DNA from: Bagarius yarrelli
Lineage: Eukaryota; Chordata; Actinopteri; Siluriformes; Sisoridae
Direction of reading: 5' to 3'
Assembly: GCA_005784505.1 (NCBI GenBank)
Contig: VCAZ01000008.1
Span: 8,886,763 to 8,950,762, forward strand
Length of the DNA: 64,000 bases
Shown: piece by piece, positions 20,363-30,536 of the stretch
Numbering within the stretch: position 1 is the stretch's first letter
How the letters are laid out: the number at the start of each line of letters is the position of its first letter
Notes under the pieces: model-generated
Told to the model about the DNA's origin: nothing
Seen by the model: the letters and a program-made list of their open reading frames with translations, nothing else
The model's database searches: none
Position numbers and translations under genes: made by a program

Positions 20363-21600
20363 TTTTTAACTGTTATTTATTCCGGATATCAAGTAAAAGT
20401 TATCATGTGTTTCTCAATTACAAACTATGGGTGTTGAAACTTGACCCCGAATCCGGGAGATTTTGTAATTTTTTTTTTTTTTAATCAGCAGTTGTTACTT
20501 AATATCTTGCAATTATTTCTCTCACAATTGTGAGTCAGTGTGGCTTTGTGCCAAACTCAGCAGGCAGACAATTTCCTCAGCAGTTTCCTCAGCAGCAGAA
20601 CTTTAGTTAGGTTACACACACACACCTACTGTAGTTTACACACTGATATGCCTGCACTAGGGTGGTTTTATTATTAATAAAGCAATAAAAATAAGAACAT
20701 TTGTACCGTAAGTTTATCAAATGATTGTAAGATAAATGAGTGACAATGATATAACCTAAAATTGCAAGAAGCTATCACATGGTTATGAAAGAGAAGCAAT
20801 TGTGTTTTATTTAGTTGCAAAAAAAATAAATAACTTGCGCTTACAGTATGAAGTACATCAATTTTTTACAGTAAAATTGCAATTGTGAGAAAAAAACACA
20901 TGACTTTAAATAATAAAATGAATAATAATAAGTAGAAATATTAATAACAACAACAGTAATAATAGTAATTATAATAATAATTCTTCTCTGCTGGCCCTTT
21001 GAAAAAATAATATTGCGTGAAAAATGTTTATTTATATTTATTTTGTTATAATTTTTAATAATTTAATGTCCTTAAATTGCCAATATTTAGTTTAGTTGAA
21101 GTCGAACCGGAATATCTTACATTAAAAAGCCCTGGAGCAGCTCTACAAATCTTGTTACCCTTTAGTTGAAAGATGTTACATTTGATTTGTAACAAGTATT
21201 ATCGACAGAATCATCAGCCAATCAAATTTTGACTTTCAGTGACCCTCTGAGTCAAGCGTCGTGCCCAATACTACCACCAGGGTTTGTTAGGAATTTCCAG
21301 GTTAATTGACAGCTGCATTTACCAGTGTCACTACACCACCTGTTTCAAGGCGCACTTTTACATTTATTTTATAAATAAAATAAATTTCTACACCCAAACT
21401 GGATCCACTAACAAAGGGTTTTGTGCACTATTGCATAGCTTTTAAATATGAGCGCTACGAGAGGCTAACCGCTAGCACAGAGTGCACCTAGCTTTATAGC
21501 TTTATAGCAGCGTTAGCTGTAACAGATGAGTAAGATGGTGGTTTACAGTTGCTTAATAAAAAGGCCCTGACCGAAAGTCTACTGTAGGCCATTTATAATT
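20363..21600. other. AT-rich sequence, possible diverged transposon remnants
   Basis: GCAATTGTGAGAAAAAAAC near 20878 and CTCACAATTGTGAG near 20521 recall a fish MITE type built on AATTGTGAG words. Boundaries cannot be drawn. Runs of AATAATAAT lie near 20925-20980. No gene is seen. Confidence 0.3.
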
Positions 21601-21785
21601 CATCCATCCATCTATCAATCATCTATACCTGCTTATTCCTAATCATGGTTAATGGGATCTGCTGGAGTCTATCCCAGCCGTCATTGGGTAAGAGGCAGCG
21701 GTACATCCTGGACAGGTCGTCGGTCCAACACAGGGCCACATACAGACAAACAACACACACTGAATATCCAATCAAACTAACATAA
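21601..21785 (-). mobile_element. SINE-C 3' half, reverse
   Basis: Plus-strand text CATCCATCCATCTATC is the reverse of the GATG/GATA tail. CTGCTGGAGTCTATCCCAGC, TACATCCTGGACAGGTCG and CAGGGCCACATACAGAC follow. The head is truncated near the AATCAAACTAACATA block. Confidence 0.88.
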
Positions 21786-21790
21786 ATGTT

Positions 21791-21827
21791 TTAATAATAT
21801 AATAATAATAATAATAATAGTAATAAT
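21791..21827. repeat. (TAA)n microsatellite
   Basis: AATAAT units following the SINE-C fragment. Confidence 0.85.
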
Positions 21828-22059
21828 TCATGCAATTCTGTAACAGTGTTAATTAATTGTGGCCCCAATAAAAGTAATTCTGTAAAGGTTTTATAGTTAT
21901 TTGTTCAACTGTAAATATTAACTCAGAACCTTAAAGATAAAGAGATCTTCAGAAAAGAAAAAATAAAGCATACTGAGATGAAAAGTGTATAATGATGGAT
22001 AGACGAGAGACGAGGCTAAAGAAGGTCGTGTTTGTAGTAGACAGCATAATCTACTTTTC

Positions 22060-22480
22060 ACCTCTTGCTCTCGGCTCTCTATGAAGCATCTCTGGTGTGT
22101 ATTAGCTAGCAGGAAGTGTGCTGCACATGCATGTTTTTAAATGTGAATGCCAATGTGTTTTTCTATCCCGACTTGTTAGCCAGTGCAGACTCGTCTCCCC
22201 TGTGTCTCGGTGTCTGACCGAGGAGGGTTATCAAAAATTCACACACTTATGTAGATTCATACTGTCTCCCCCAGACCAGTGCCGAGGCAGGGCAAAAGAT
22301 GAGAGGAGGCACAGGAGCAGTGGAGGAGCTTGCCTGGAGCTGCACCCAAACATCAAGCAAGTCTGAAAGTAATGACCTGAGTTCTGTTCATCATCTCGCT
22401 GGCTTTCTTTCTCCCTCCGCTCCCACAGCCGCCGGACCCTGCAGCCTTATGATGGACCCTCAGGCTATTCAACACTAACA
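22060..22480. other. GC-richer block; possible exon or regulatory element
   Basis: This roughly 420-bp stretch is less AT-rich than its surroundings and has no recognised repeat. It contains an 82-codon plus-strand frame (22118-22366) and a pyrimidine tract followed by CAG at about 22414-22430, which resembles a splice acceptor. The encoded residues match no family I know, and no clear start or donor site confirms a gene. Confidence 0.22.
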
Positions 22481-22524
22481 CGCACAAACACACAAATACA
22501 CATGTACACACACACACACAGACA

Positions 22525-23640
22525 GTATATATCAGCTATAACATTAAACCCTCCCTTCTAACAGTGTGTAGTCCCCGCTTGTGCCACCATTACAGCTTTG
22601 ACCATTTGAGCTTAGGACTTCACAAGACCTCTGCACATGGGTTGTGATAACTGGCACCACATATTCTTTAAGTCCTGTATTGCGGACATATTTATCCAGA
22701 ACATTCCAGAGATGCTTGGCTGGACTGAGATCTGGGGAATATGGAGGTCAGGTCAACATATTGAACTCTTTGTCATGTTCCTAACCAGTTTTTGCAGAAT
22801 GGGAAGAAACATTATTCTGTAAAGAGGCCACTGCCATGAGGGATCTTCTGGACTACAACAACGTTTTGGTTGGATGGTACGTGTCAAAGTTGGATCCACA
22901 TAAATACAAAGAAAACGTTACTTAAAACAGCACACTGCCCTCACTAGCTTGTCTTTTTCCTATAGTAGACCTTGTTGTCTATAAAATATAATTCATTAGA
23001 CCTGGCCATCTTCTGATGCTGATGTGCACAGTGGAGCCTTGTTGACAATAAAAATGGTTCTCTTGTTGATATGTTTATTTTGGTGCCAAACTTCTAGCAC
23101 TTGTTAGGACTCGGTCAGGGCCCATTGCCGGGTCTGTTGCCCTGCCGGGCCACCGCAAGGCAACTGTGGTTTTCTGCTCCCATGTGTAGACCATTTCTAT
23201 ATTGTCTCTGTCTTGTCATGGGATTCTCCCTGCCTTGTCATCGGTTAATTGTTCCCTTACTGTGTTCAGGTGTTTCTTGTTTAGTTGACTGATTTCCCCC
23301 TATTCGTTTGTGTATTTATACACCTGAGTTTCAATTTGTCTTGGTCTTGCTTTGTTGCATGTCATCCTCAATGTCATGGTCCATGATCCATAGTCCATGG
23401 TCATGTTTTAAGGTTTGTGTTGTCAGTTTCTTGTATTCCATATTCTGTGATTTCATTGGTGTAAACGTTTTGTTTCTGTACATTCTGTGGCATCCTAACC
23501 AATCCTACGACTTGTGATAGTTAGATGCTAACCTGCCCATTTTTCCTGCTTTAAACGCATTCAAAAACCTCCTTTTACTCTGCTGCATAATACAATATAT
23601 CCCACCCCCTTTGACAGGAACCATTGTGGATGCTATTCTC
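22525..23640 (-). mobile_element. Tc1-A relic, split by an LTR-like insertion
   Basis: The left end reads ATCAGCTATAACATTAAACC, matching the terminal repeat of a widespread fish Tc1-like element. The next 500 bp are the reverse complement of degenerate transposase C-terminal sequence, with landmarks ACTGAGATCTGGGGAATATG, GAACTCTTTGTCATGTTCC and AGAGGCCACTGCCATGAGGG. About 23530-23640 resembles the other end of the family, with CCCATTTTTCCTGCTT and ATATATCCCACC. The middle of the gene is missing and an unrelated unit lies at 23103-23521. The transposase is non-functional: several stops and a large deletion. Confidence 0.75.
23103..23521 (+). mobile_element. LTR-like repeat unit inside Tc1-A
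   Basis: It starts TGTTAGGACTCGGTCAGGGC and contains CCCTGCCGGGCCACCGCAAG, a T-rich GTTTGTGTATTTATACACC stretch (possible promoter region), and ends near GACTTGTGATAG. It shares the GCCGGGCCACCG block, TGTAGACCAT and GGTTAATTGTT words in order with 52126-52365. I read it as a solo LTR or a terminal piece of a retroelement. No internal gag or pol sequence adjoins it. Confidence 0.5.
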
Positions 23641-24250
23641 TTCAAAAGATCCTATAATTAAAGCATTATTATTTTTAGCGACTTATATTCGATGAAACAT
23701 AATGCATACATAAACAGGAAACCATCACAACAACCAAAAAAAACTCCCCTCTAAACTGTTTGTATTTTTCTCAGCCCGTTTTTCCATGATGAGATGGAAA
23801 GTTTTAGTGAAATGTAGCACACATTCTCTTCATCATGAACAGCACAGGTGCAGAGGGACCTGTTATCAGCTTTGTGTGTATTTACGTACAGTAAAAGCGG
23901 ACGTCGAGTGCAATTGAAATTCCACAGTGGGCCTCACTGTTCTTTTTAATAGCGGCACGTTTAAGATAAAAGCGGCGTCTGATTCCAAGATCTGCATGAA
24001 CTCTACCTCTTTCTCTCTCTCGAAGCACAGCCCAGAATTTTTTTAGTGTTTAGTATGTTTATCCACTGCAGCTGTAGTGTACACATCATTACCAAAAAAA
24101 AAAAAACCACAGGAACCTACTAATTCTATTCATAAAGATTAAAAACTATAATTTATGTCTCTTTTTTATTATGGATTTAAGCAGTTCATAACCTGAAAAG
24201 TGTTATTTTGATATTTAAGGGTGATTCAGTTTTTCTAGCCCAATAAACCA
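23641..24250. other. Unique sequence with possible conserved block
   Basis: The stretch 23760-24010 is free of recognised repeats and has mixed composition, including GGACGTCGAGTGCAATTG. No frame of interest was found. An A run lies near 24094-24106. Confidence 0.25.
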
Positions 24251-24253
24251 TGT

Positions 24254-24427
24254 GGGAAAGTGGTGGCTTAGTGGTTAACTTGTTGGACTGATACCAGAAA
24301 GACCGCGGTCTGATTCCCAGCACCAAGCCCCTGAGCAAGGCCCCTAACCCCCAATTGCTTAGTTGTGTAAAAGAGATAAATGTAAATTCCTCTGTATAAG
24401 GACGTCTGCCAAATGCTGTAAATGTAG
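24254..24427 (+). mobile_element. SINE-A, nearly full length
   Basis: It carries AAAGTGGTGGCTTAGTGG, TCTGATTCCCAGCACCAAG, CCCCTGAGCAAGGCCCCTAA, CAATTGCTTAGTTGTGTAA and GGACGTCTGCCAAATGCTG, then a GTAAATGTAG end. Confidence 0.92.
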
Positions 24428-24514
24428 GAGTCTATGAATTCTTCATTCTGATTGGTCAAAAGGTGTTGATTTGTTTTCAGTAGCAGAAACTTGGGCAGCT
24501 CTTTTAGCTACAAG

Positions 24515-24609
24515 GTGTAGTTGGTAGCTCAGTGGTTAAGGTTTTGGACTGCCTATTGGAAGATCTAGGTTTAAATCCCAGCATTGCACTATTGGGGCCC
24601 TGAGCAAAA
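24515..24609 (+). mobile_element. SINE-A head fragment
   Basis: It carries TTGGTAGCTCAGTGGTTAAG, AGGTTTAAATCCCAGCATTG and TTGGGGCCCTGAGCAAAAG, then stops where an AT-rich repeat begins. Confidence 0.85.
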
Positions 24610-25110
24610 GATTACACTTAGTAAGATTTCCTAAAATAAAAAACCTTATCTAGGCTTTAGTAAGGAACAAAATGTAAAACTAGCTTGTTAATACAGTTTT
24701 AAACAGTTTTCTTAATTTGTGTAAAAAGATCTTAAATCTAGAGTTAATAAACAGAAGAATTCCTCCTAATTTAAGAATTGGCTTTATATAATATGTTATA
24801 AAATAAGACGAAGCATTTAAACTTAAAACGTTATTACAGTCAAAATAAAAATAAGTCTATATAAAATAAAAACTAAATGTCTTAAAAATACAAGGCAGGT
24901 CTTAAAGAAAGTCTCTAAATGCAATTATGCTCAATTTTCAGGTAAAATATCCAACTTTAAGCTTTACTAACTAAGAAAAAAAAGATAAATTATCTTAAAA
25001 CAATCATAATAATCTTACAAACTCTGCTCTGCTCTTGCGTAGTATTTTATTCTTAAAACAAGATCAATAAGATTGTAACTATTGAATTGATAAGAAGTTT
25101 TTGCAATGTA
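24610..25110. mobile_element. Candidate AT-rich MITE
   Basis: AT-rich text with recurrent words such as TCTTAAAATA, AAATGTCTTAAAAATA and CAGGTCTTAAAGAAAG, ending GAAGTTTTTGCAATGTA. It resembles a teleost MITE type that ends TTTTTGCAGTGTA. Left terminus and target duplication are not clear. Confidence 0.3.
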
Positions 25111-25300
25111 TTAAATAGCTTCTTTAACATATTAGTGAGAATTATCCAGTGTCGAACCCTTTGTAATACTCTCTATACATTTTCAGACATGATTTCAATC
25201 CTAAGACAAAAAAATGTCTGTGGCTCTAATGCAACTGATGTAATAATATATAAATGTTTTAATAATGTACATTAACACTAGCTATAAATGGAAGGAAATA

Positions 25301-25430
25301 GGGGAAGTGGTAGCGCTGTGGTTAAGGTCCAACTACCAACTTGAAGACCTGGGTTCAATTCCCAGTACCACCAAATTGCCACCTCTGGGCTCCTAACCCC
25401 CAATTGCTCTGCCAAATGCTGTAAATGAAA
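25301..25430 (+). mobile_element. SINE-A with internal deletion
   Basis: It carries GGGGAAGTGGTAGCGCTGTG, CTGGGTTCAATTCCCAGTAC, CACCAAATTGCCACCTCTGG, CCCCCAATTGCTCTGCC and AAATGCTGTAAATG. The TCGCTCTGGATAAGG block is deleted: CAATTGCTC joins directly to TCTGCCAAATGC. Confidence 0.88.
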
Positions 25431-25680
25431 TGTGACAATTATTTATTTACCCTTCCTGTTGTCCTTACGTCTTTTTTTATTTAAAATAGGTTTTTATTTT
25501 TATGTAGTTGCTTGAAATTACCTGTGTTAAATTGTGTTTATTTCAGGAAGGTAAACCAGAAGAACAAATGTTGCAATTAATAATAACAAAATACATCATT
25601 AACAGTTTGCTGTAGTATAAGAGGAATAAAACGCTGCAAATTTTTAGTGTAAATTATATTCTAAATTTGACTAGGACTTT
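25431..25680. other. Unique AT-rich sequence
   Basis: Nothing recognised. Confidence 0.4.
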
Positions 25681-25855
25681 TGACAGACATCTTTATCCAG
25701 AACGACTTGTAGTACTGAAGTAGTTTATTTCTATTTTTTACCCAACTAAGCAGTTAAGGGTTGAGGGCCTTGCTCAGGGGCCCAGTAGTGGCTACTTGGT
25801 GGTGCTGAAGTTTGAATTTACAACCTATTGATTAGCAGTCCAACACTGTAACTTA
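25681..25855 (-). mobile_element. SINE-A, reverse
   Basis: Plus-strand text CATCTTTATCCAGAACGAC, CCAACTAAGCAGTTAAGGG, GCTCAGGGGCCCAGTAGTGG and GATTAGCAGTCCAACACTG marks a reverse copy with most of its length. Confidence 0.9.
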
Positions 25856-25859
25856 TTAA

Positions 25860-26290
25860 AAAAAACAATTATTTATGCTTTTGTTCTTTTGCAGCATATA
25901 CCATGATGTTTTACTCCTTCCTTGATAATTAGACATATTGTATGTTCAGCTAATAAATGTAAAAATTAAAAAAGGGTCTCTCTGTTTGTTGTGAAGCGCA
26001 TCGTTATATCGTTACAAAGAAAAAAAGTGAATTAGGTGTGTTAACATTTAGGCGGCTGACAAATATAACAAGGCGAATATAAATGGAGCGGAAACAGATT
26101 TTTCATCACTTGACTACGTCAGAATTTGAGCGTTTCCATTTACGGTTATTCACATTAACTTAAAAACCCACCTCAAGCAAGCGAATTTTTTTCTGAATTT
26201 TTTTTTCTGAAAAAAATAATAAAAAATGTTTTTTAATTAGCAAATTTTACATAGCAATTGTGTATCAGAGCCACACAACGAATAAAAAAA
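25860..26290. other. AT-rich sequence, nothing recognised
   Basis: T-rich and A-rich runs near 26185-26235. No identifiable element. Confidence 0.4.
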
Positions 26291-26294
26291 TTAG

Positions 26295-26770
26295 ACTTCC
26301 TTATGACTTATTTTTCTCCCTTCCTGTTTTTCTCTGCTCCATCACTATCCTATTTTTCTTGTCTCTGCCCACAAATGCACTACTCTGGATCAATATACCT
26401 ATCCAGGTTGTGAATGACCTGTGAATTGAAGCTGCTTTCATGCCTTCACACCTCACTGTGTGTGTGCGAGATCGGTGTTTAATGACTCTGTCTCCATGGC
26501 AGAGGCAGAGACAGAGCCGTGATGTCATTCGATTCAGTGTCATCAGTTGGATGGTGCTAAGTCTCCCAGGTGTTTTCAGTGTTCTCTCTGCAGAGCAGGC
26601 TGACAGGTTCGTTCCACCAGCGACTCCTTTCACGCTCTCGTCACTCAGAGCTGCTGTTCACACACAAACAGACTGCGTGCTGAGAAAAAGTTCTCGGTTC
26701 AAATGTGCTGCCAGTATCCTGAAATCAGCCGTAAACCTCACTGTTCCGTTTACCAGTTAGCGATGTCGAC
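26295..26770. other. Composition outlier; possible exon or conserved block
   Basis: This segment is less AT-rich than its flanks and carries overlapping frames of 106 codons (plus, 26440-26760) and 110 codons (minus, 26301-26633). CTCTGCAGAGCAGG near 26588 resembles a splice acceptor. No protein family was recognised. Overlapping frames on both strands suggest chance in GC-richer sequence. Confidence 0.22.
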
Positions 26771-26837
26771 CCAGGCCACCTGCCACTAGCAAACCCAACA
26801 AATATAAGCTTTCTATTGCTAATTATTAGCAATATAG

Positions 26838-26858
26838 TGTGTGTGTGTGTGTGTGTTT
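26838..26858. repeat. (GT)n microsatellite
   Basis: Short GT run. Confidence 0.85.
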
Positions 26859-26918
26859 AGATCTACCACATTTGGCTCGTGCTCTTAAACTGAGCCACTC
26901 ACATTTCCCTTTTTTTTT

Positions 26919-26980
26919 TAACTAAATGAGCAGTTGAGTTTAGGGGCCTTGCTTAGGGGCCCAGCACCGAGCTACCAATT
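26919..26980 (-). mobile_element. SINE-A fragment
   Basis: AACTAAATGAGCAGTTGAG and CTTGCTTAGGGGCCCAGCAC match the reverse of the middle of SINE-A only. Confidence 0.65.
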
Positions 26981-27154
26981 TAACAGAATTACATTACTTT
27001 ATTGTTACATCACCACCGAAACATGTTTTTAGTGCTTCCTAAAGTATGTGTGCATATATACACTTAATTGTCGAAAGTTTGCACCTGCCCATTGCAAACA
27101 TATATGTACTGCCTATTTTGCTGTTAGATTAGGATCCACTATAATTTAAATGTG

Positions 27155-27245
27155 AGATTAGATTAGATTAGATTAGATCAGATTTAACTTTGTTATTGTG
27201 CAAGGTACATGTACAGAGCCAATGAAATTCAGTTAGCATCTATAT
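27155..27245 (+). mobile_element. GATTA-led repeat fragment
   Basis: GATTA units lead into TTTAACTTTGTTATTGTGCA, GAGCCAATGAAATTCAG and TTAGCATCT. The same order recurs at 30412-30510. It is a common fish repeat segment, possibly a retroelement end, but the family is not certain. Confidence 0.6.
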
Positions 27246-27411
27246 ACAGAAGTGTAACGATAGAAATATGGGTGGAATATACAGAAGTGTAACGATAGAA
27301 ATATGGGTGGAATATACAGAAGTGTAACGATAGAAATATGGGTGGAATATACAGAAGTGTAACGATAGAAATATGGGTGGAATATACAGAAGTGTACAGA
27401 TAGATATGTGT
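27244..27411 (+). repeat. 35-bp tandem repeat, about 4.7 units
   Basis: The unit begins ATACAGAAGTGTAACGATAG and continues AAATATGGGTGGAAT. Starts are at 27244, 27279, 27314, 27349 and 27384, exactly 35 bp apart, with almost no differences among the first four. The last unit decays after GTGTACAGATAG. It follows directly from the GATTA-led fragment, so it probably grew from that repeat's own sequence. Confidence 0.95.
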
Positions 27412-27485
27412 TCATTTAGCTACAATATTGTTAGTAAGATCAGACACTAACGTGATGTAAGAAGGTCTGTGGCGCAGTTGGGGTT

Positions 27486-27575
27486 CCAGTTCATTGGTGT
27501 GTTTATTGGTGTTAAAGTCAGGGGCTTTCTGCAAAACACTCAAGTTTTTCCACTCCAATCATAACAACCAGATAA
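27486..27575 (-). mobile_element. Tc1-C transposase fragment, reverse
   Basis: GTTCCAGTTCATTGGTGTG, AAAGTCAGGGGCTTTCTGC and ACTCAAGTTTTTCCACTCC are the reverse complement of the block seen forward at 52981-53205 (GTCCTGCACAGAATCC and flanks). It is too short and diverged to encode anything. Confidence 0.55.
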
Positions 27576-27795
27576 CAAACTTATGTTCTGAGAATGTTTT
27601 CTCATATGGCTTTATTTTGGCTTTGGGAACATGGTTGCTAAAGATTTTCTAAACATTTTGACATCGTTAATTAAGTACGAATAACGGCATAAGGACGATC
27701 CAAGAATTTTTTATTTAACTATCAACTAATGTTTTATCAACTAACTTTTAAAGCATGTTCTAATGTAGGTTGCAAAAGATTGTCCGACTACTGCA
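27576..27795. other. Unique sequence
   Basis: Nothing recognised. Confidence 0.4.
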
Positions 27796-27796
27796 A

Positions 27797-27886
27797 GGCA
27801 TCTCTCTCTCTCTCTCGCTCTCTCTTTCTGTCTCTCTTTCATTTTTCTCTTTCTCTCTTATGCGCACACACACACACACACACACC
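27797..27886. repeat. (TC)n then (CA)n microsatellites
   Basis: CT-rich runs at 27800-27860 followed by a CA run at about 27866-27886. Confidence 0.9.
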
Positions 27887-28062
27887 TTTGTTCAATTTAT
27901 AGTCGAGTAAAATAAGAAAAAAGGGAGTATGTGAACCTCTACACATGCTTATTATCATTAATATGGCTACTTTATTTGCTACTTACTTTGTAGTGGTTTA
28001 ACGCTCGTACATGAGTTACGAACGTGTAACTGAAACTGAAAAAGTGTTTGTATGTGAAAGGG
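27887..28062. other. Unique sequence
   Basis: Nothing recognised. Confidence 0.4.
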
Positions 28063-28063
28063 G

Positions 28064-28092
<29 letters not shown>
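28064..28092. repeat. (GA)n microsatellite
   Basis: About 13 GA units. Confidence 0.93.
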
Positions 28093-28097
<5 letters not shown>

Positions 28098-28500
28098 CAG
28101 AAAGGGAGGGGGAGGTTATAAGAGATTCATTTGCTTTGTGCTGAATGTCTTGAAAATTCAAAATTAATGGCCAGAAGCTCCCACATCCTGCTGTTTCTGT
28201 TCTGACTCTCGGTTTGTTTTGGCCCTCAGGAATGATGCCAATTTATTCCGGGTTGTAAAAGATTCACGCCTGGAGATGTCAGTGGTCTGCACTGGTCGGT
28301 TTTAAGGCCTTCCACAAAGCGCTACACAACACACACACAAAAATACACACACAGGAGAATTAGATTTTTTTTTAAAGGGTTTTTGTTGTGTATAATCTAT
28401 TTGAAGGAAAAGCATCGATGGTGATATGATTATACTTTATGAAGAAAATACCTCCATTTGTAAATAAAAATGTATTTTCTTTGTCACATATAGTTTACAG
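28093..28500. other. Unique sequence, nothing recognised
   Basis: A CA-rich patch lies near 28328-28352. No gene or repeat family is seen. Confidence 0.35.
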
Positions 28501-28506
28501 CACATT

Positions 28507-28716
28507 GGAATTTGGAATTTGTTTCCTTGCATATCCCAGCTTATAAAGTTGGGGGTCAGAGCACAGGGTCAGCTGTGATACAGTGCCCCCAGAGCAGGAA
28601 GGGTTAATAATCTTGCTCGAGGACCTGACAGTGGCTGACTGGTGGCCGTGGGGCTCGAACCCTGGTCTTCCAATTAACAACTTAGCTCCTTAACCATTTG
28701 AGCCACCACTGCCTCA
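28507..28716 (-). mobile_element. SINE-B, reverse, nearly full length
   Basis: Plus-strand text reads TGCATATCCCAGCTTATAAA, GGGTCAGAGCACAGGGTCAG, ATACAGTGCCCCCAGAGCAG, GGGGCTCGAACCCTGGTC and CTTAACCATTTGAGCCACC. On the minus strand this gives a tRNA-like head with A and B boxes, then the CTGACCCTG core seen at 45753-46017. Confidence 0.83.
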
Positions 28717-29655
28717 AAGGATCAACTTCATGACCCAGATGAACCATCGTTGCGCCACGAGATCAATTGCACGAGGTTATTTTGCTGTGCCTGGGAACTG
28801 TGTGTAGTGTGAATTGAAGTATCGTGAAATAATCTAGAAAATAGTTCTGTGTATGTTGACCTTTGAAGGGTGAAACGATATTGGTCATAAAAATTTGCGA
28901 ATTATGGGATTTTTTTTTCCTACATTTTCTGTTTCTGTTTCTTGTCTGGAAATGGCTGAGCGAAATGTAGAAAATGTGTGTAAGTGTGTGTGAGATGATA
29001 AACTAATAGCTGACAAAGCTTTCTACTCTCCTTTTTGTTGGACAATGTTACCGATTTTGTTTTTTTTTAGTCATTGCTCAAATAAGCGGAGAAAAGATAA
29101 ACAGATTAGATAAATAATCATATGAGTGGTTGTTTTTGTGCCAAAACTTTAAAAAAGCCTTCTCTAAATTGCCTCTGAATGAAAAGAAAAAAAAGTTTTA
29201 AGGGTACAAAAGAAGCAGGTTCGGTTTCTACTCTAAGGTTAATGTTTGTCCGAAAGGATCAACTCCATGTCTAATATAAGAATAAAACCCTGTGTTAAAG
29301 CATTGTTTAATTCTTCAGACACGAATATCAGCGAGTCTGGTCCGTCATGTGCCTTTAACCTTGATGTCAATCACGAGAAGGACGAGAGTTTTTCCGTTCA
29401 GCTTTGCTCTTTCCTCCTTCTGTCTGTCATTCTGTCACAATCATTCTGAAGCCTTTCTCGATTCTGCTCCTAATGAGGCACAATGCTATCCTATCTTGTT
29501 AGCTTGTCATAGGTGTACAAATAAATGGACGTTGCTTAAATGTTTGTTTTCAGTGTTTCTGCTACTGATTTTGTTGGACAGAAATCCTTAAAACATCCTG
29601 ACTGGTCAGACTCACTGTCGATTTTTAATATCTAAAAAAAATTGGGCTTAAAAAA
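28717..29655. other. Unique sequence, nothing recognised
   Basis: Short frames at 29246-29591 show no recognisable domain. T runs lie near 28910 and 29060. Confidence 0.35.
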
Positions 29656-29660
29656 CATTT

Positions 29661-29975
29661 AGCCTTACAGAAAGAAGGTCCTGGGTTCGATTTCTGTGTG
29701 GAGTTTGCATGTTCTCCCTGTGCTTGTGTGGGTTTACTCCGGGTTCTCCGGTTTCCTCACACAGTCCAAAAACATGTTCGGTTGATTGGTGATTCTAAAT
29801 TGCCCATAGGAGTGAGTGAGAGTGTGTGTGTGGCCCTGTGATGGACTGGTGACCTGCCCAGGGTGTTACCCCTCCTGCCTTTTGCCCTTTCAGAGACGGC
29901 TGGCATAAACTCCAGCTGATCCCTGTGACCCTAAATTAGAAAATAAACGGGTATAAAAGATGAATAAATAAATGT
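29661..29975 (+). mobile_element. SINE-C, nearly full length
   Basis: It carries AGAAGGTCCTGGGTTCGAT (B-box end), GTGTGGAGTTTGCATGTTC, ACAGTCCAAAAACATGTTC, CTAAATTGCCCATAGGAGTG, TGTGATGGACTGGTGACCTG and AGAGACGGCTGGCATAAACT. The tail has become GAATAAATAAATG. The first part of the head is missing. Confidence 0.9.
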
Positions 29976-30140
29976 ATAACATTATAGATGTATTTAGTAA
30001 CCAATAAATTAATGCTGTACTACATGTTGAAACTGTTAAATACTTGAATCCTATTGGTCAGAGGTGTTCATTTTGCAACTTTGCAAATTTTTTTCTATCG
30101 TTTATTTTTACTTAGTGTGATCTTGAATTATGTGAATTTA

Positions 30141-30250
30141 GCCTTTATCCAGAGCGACTCACATTCATCTATTTTATACAACCGAGCAATCGGGGGTTAA
30201 GGGCCTTGCTCAGGGGGCCAACAGTGGCAAATTTGTGGTGCTGGAAATCT
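30141..30250 (-). mobile_element. SINE-A fragment, reverse
   Basis: CCTTTATCCAGAGCGACTCA, CAACCGAGCAATCGGGGG, TAAGGGCCTTGCTCAGGGGG and TTGTGGTGCTGGAAATC are the reverse of the distal two-thirds of SINE-A. It abuts Tc1-C sequence. Confidence 0.83.
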
Positions 30251-30415
30251 TTTTTGCACACCCACAAAACTGTGTTCTGGTTGGTGTGGAAGAACTCGAA
30301 TGTCCTGTACAGAACCCTGATTCTGATTCAATCCCTTTAAACTGAACACCTTTGGGATAAACTGGAATGCCGACTGCACCCGAGACCTCCTTCCCCAACA
30401 TCAGTCCTCTAATTT
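30251..30415 (+). pseudogene. Tc1-C transposase C-terminal piece, 5' part
   Basis: The text GTTGGTGTGGAAGAACTCGA, GTCCTGTACAGAACCCTGA and CACCTTTGGGATAAACTGGA matches the block at 52981. In Tc1-like transposases this region carries the C-terminal part of the DDE domain (S-P-D-x-N-P-x-E, then W-x-x-L). Here the frame is broken. The sequence stops at CCAACATCAGTCC, and the expected continuation resumes at about 31005 after roughly 590 bp of other repeats. Confidence 0.68.
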
Positions 30416-30510
30416 AGATTTGATTAGATTAGATTCAACTTTGTCAGTGTGCATAGTACAGTTCAGAGCCAATGAAATGCAGTTAGCATCTAACCAGAAT
30501 TGCAAATAGT
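30412..30510 (+). mobile_element. GATTA-led repeat fragment, second copy
   Basis: GATTTGATTAGATTAGATTC, CTTTGTCAGTGTGCATAG, GAGCCAATGAAATGCAGTTA and GCATCTAACCAGAATTGC match 27155-27245 closely. It begins exactly where Tc1-C is broken. Confidence 0.65.
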
Positions 30511-30536
30511 AACATATTTAAATACAAATATATTTA

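Noticed and set aside
27155..27182. Interstitial telomere
   Set aside because: The repeated word is GATTA, not TTAGGG, and it belongs to a dispersed repeat with a second copy at 30412.
27233..27415. Possible CRISPR-like array
   Set aside because: The 35-bp units are directly adjacent with no unique spacers, and the sequence is eukaryotic. It is a simple tandem repeat.
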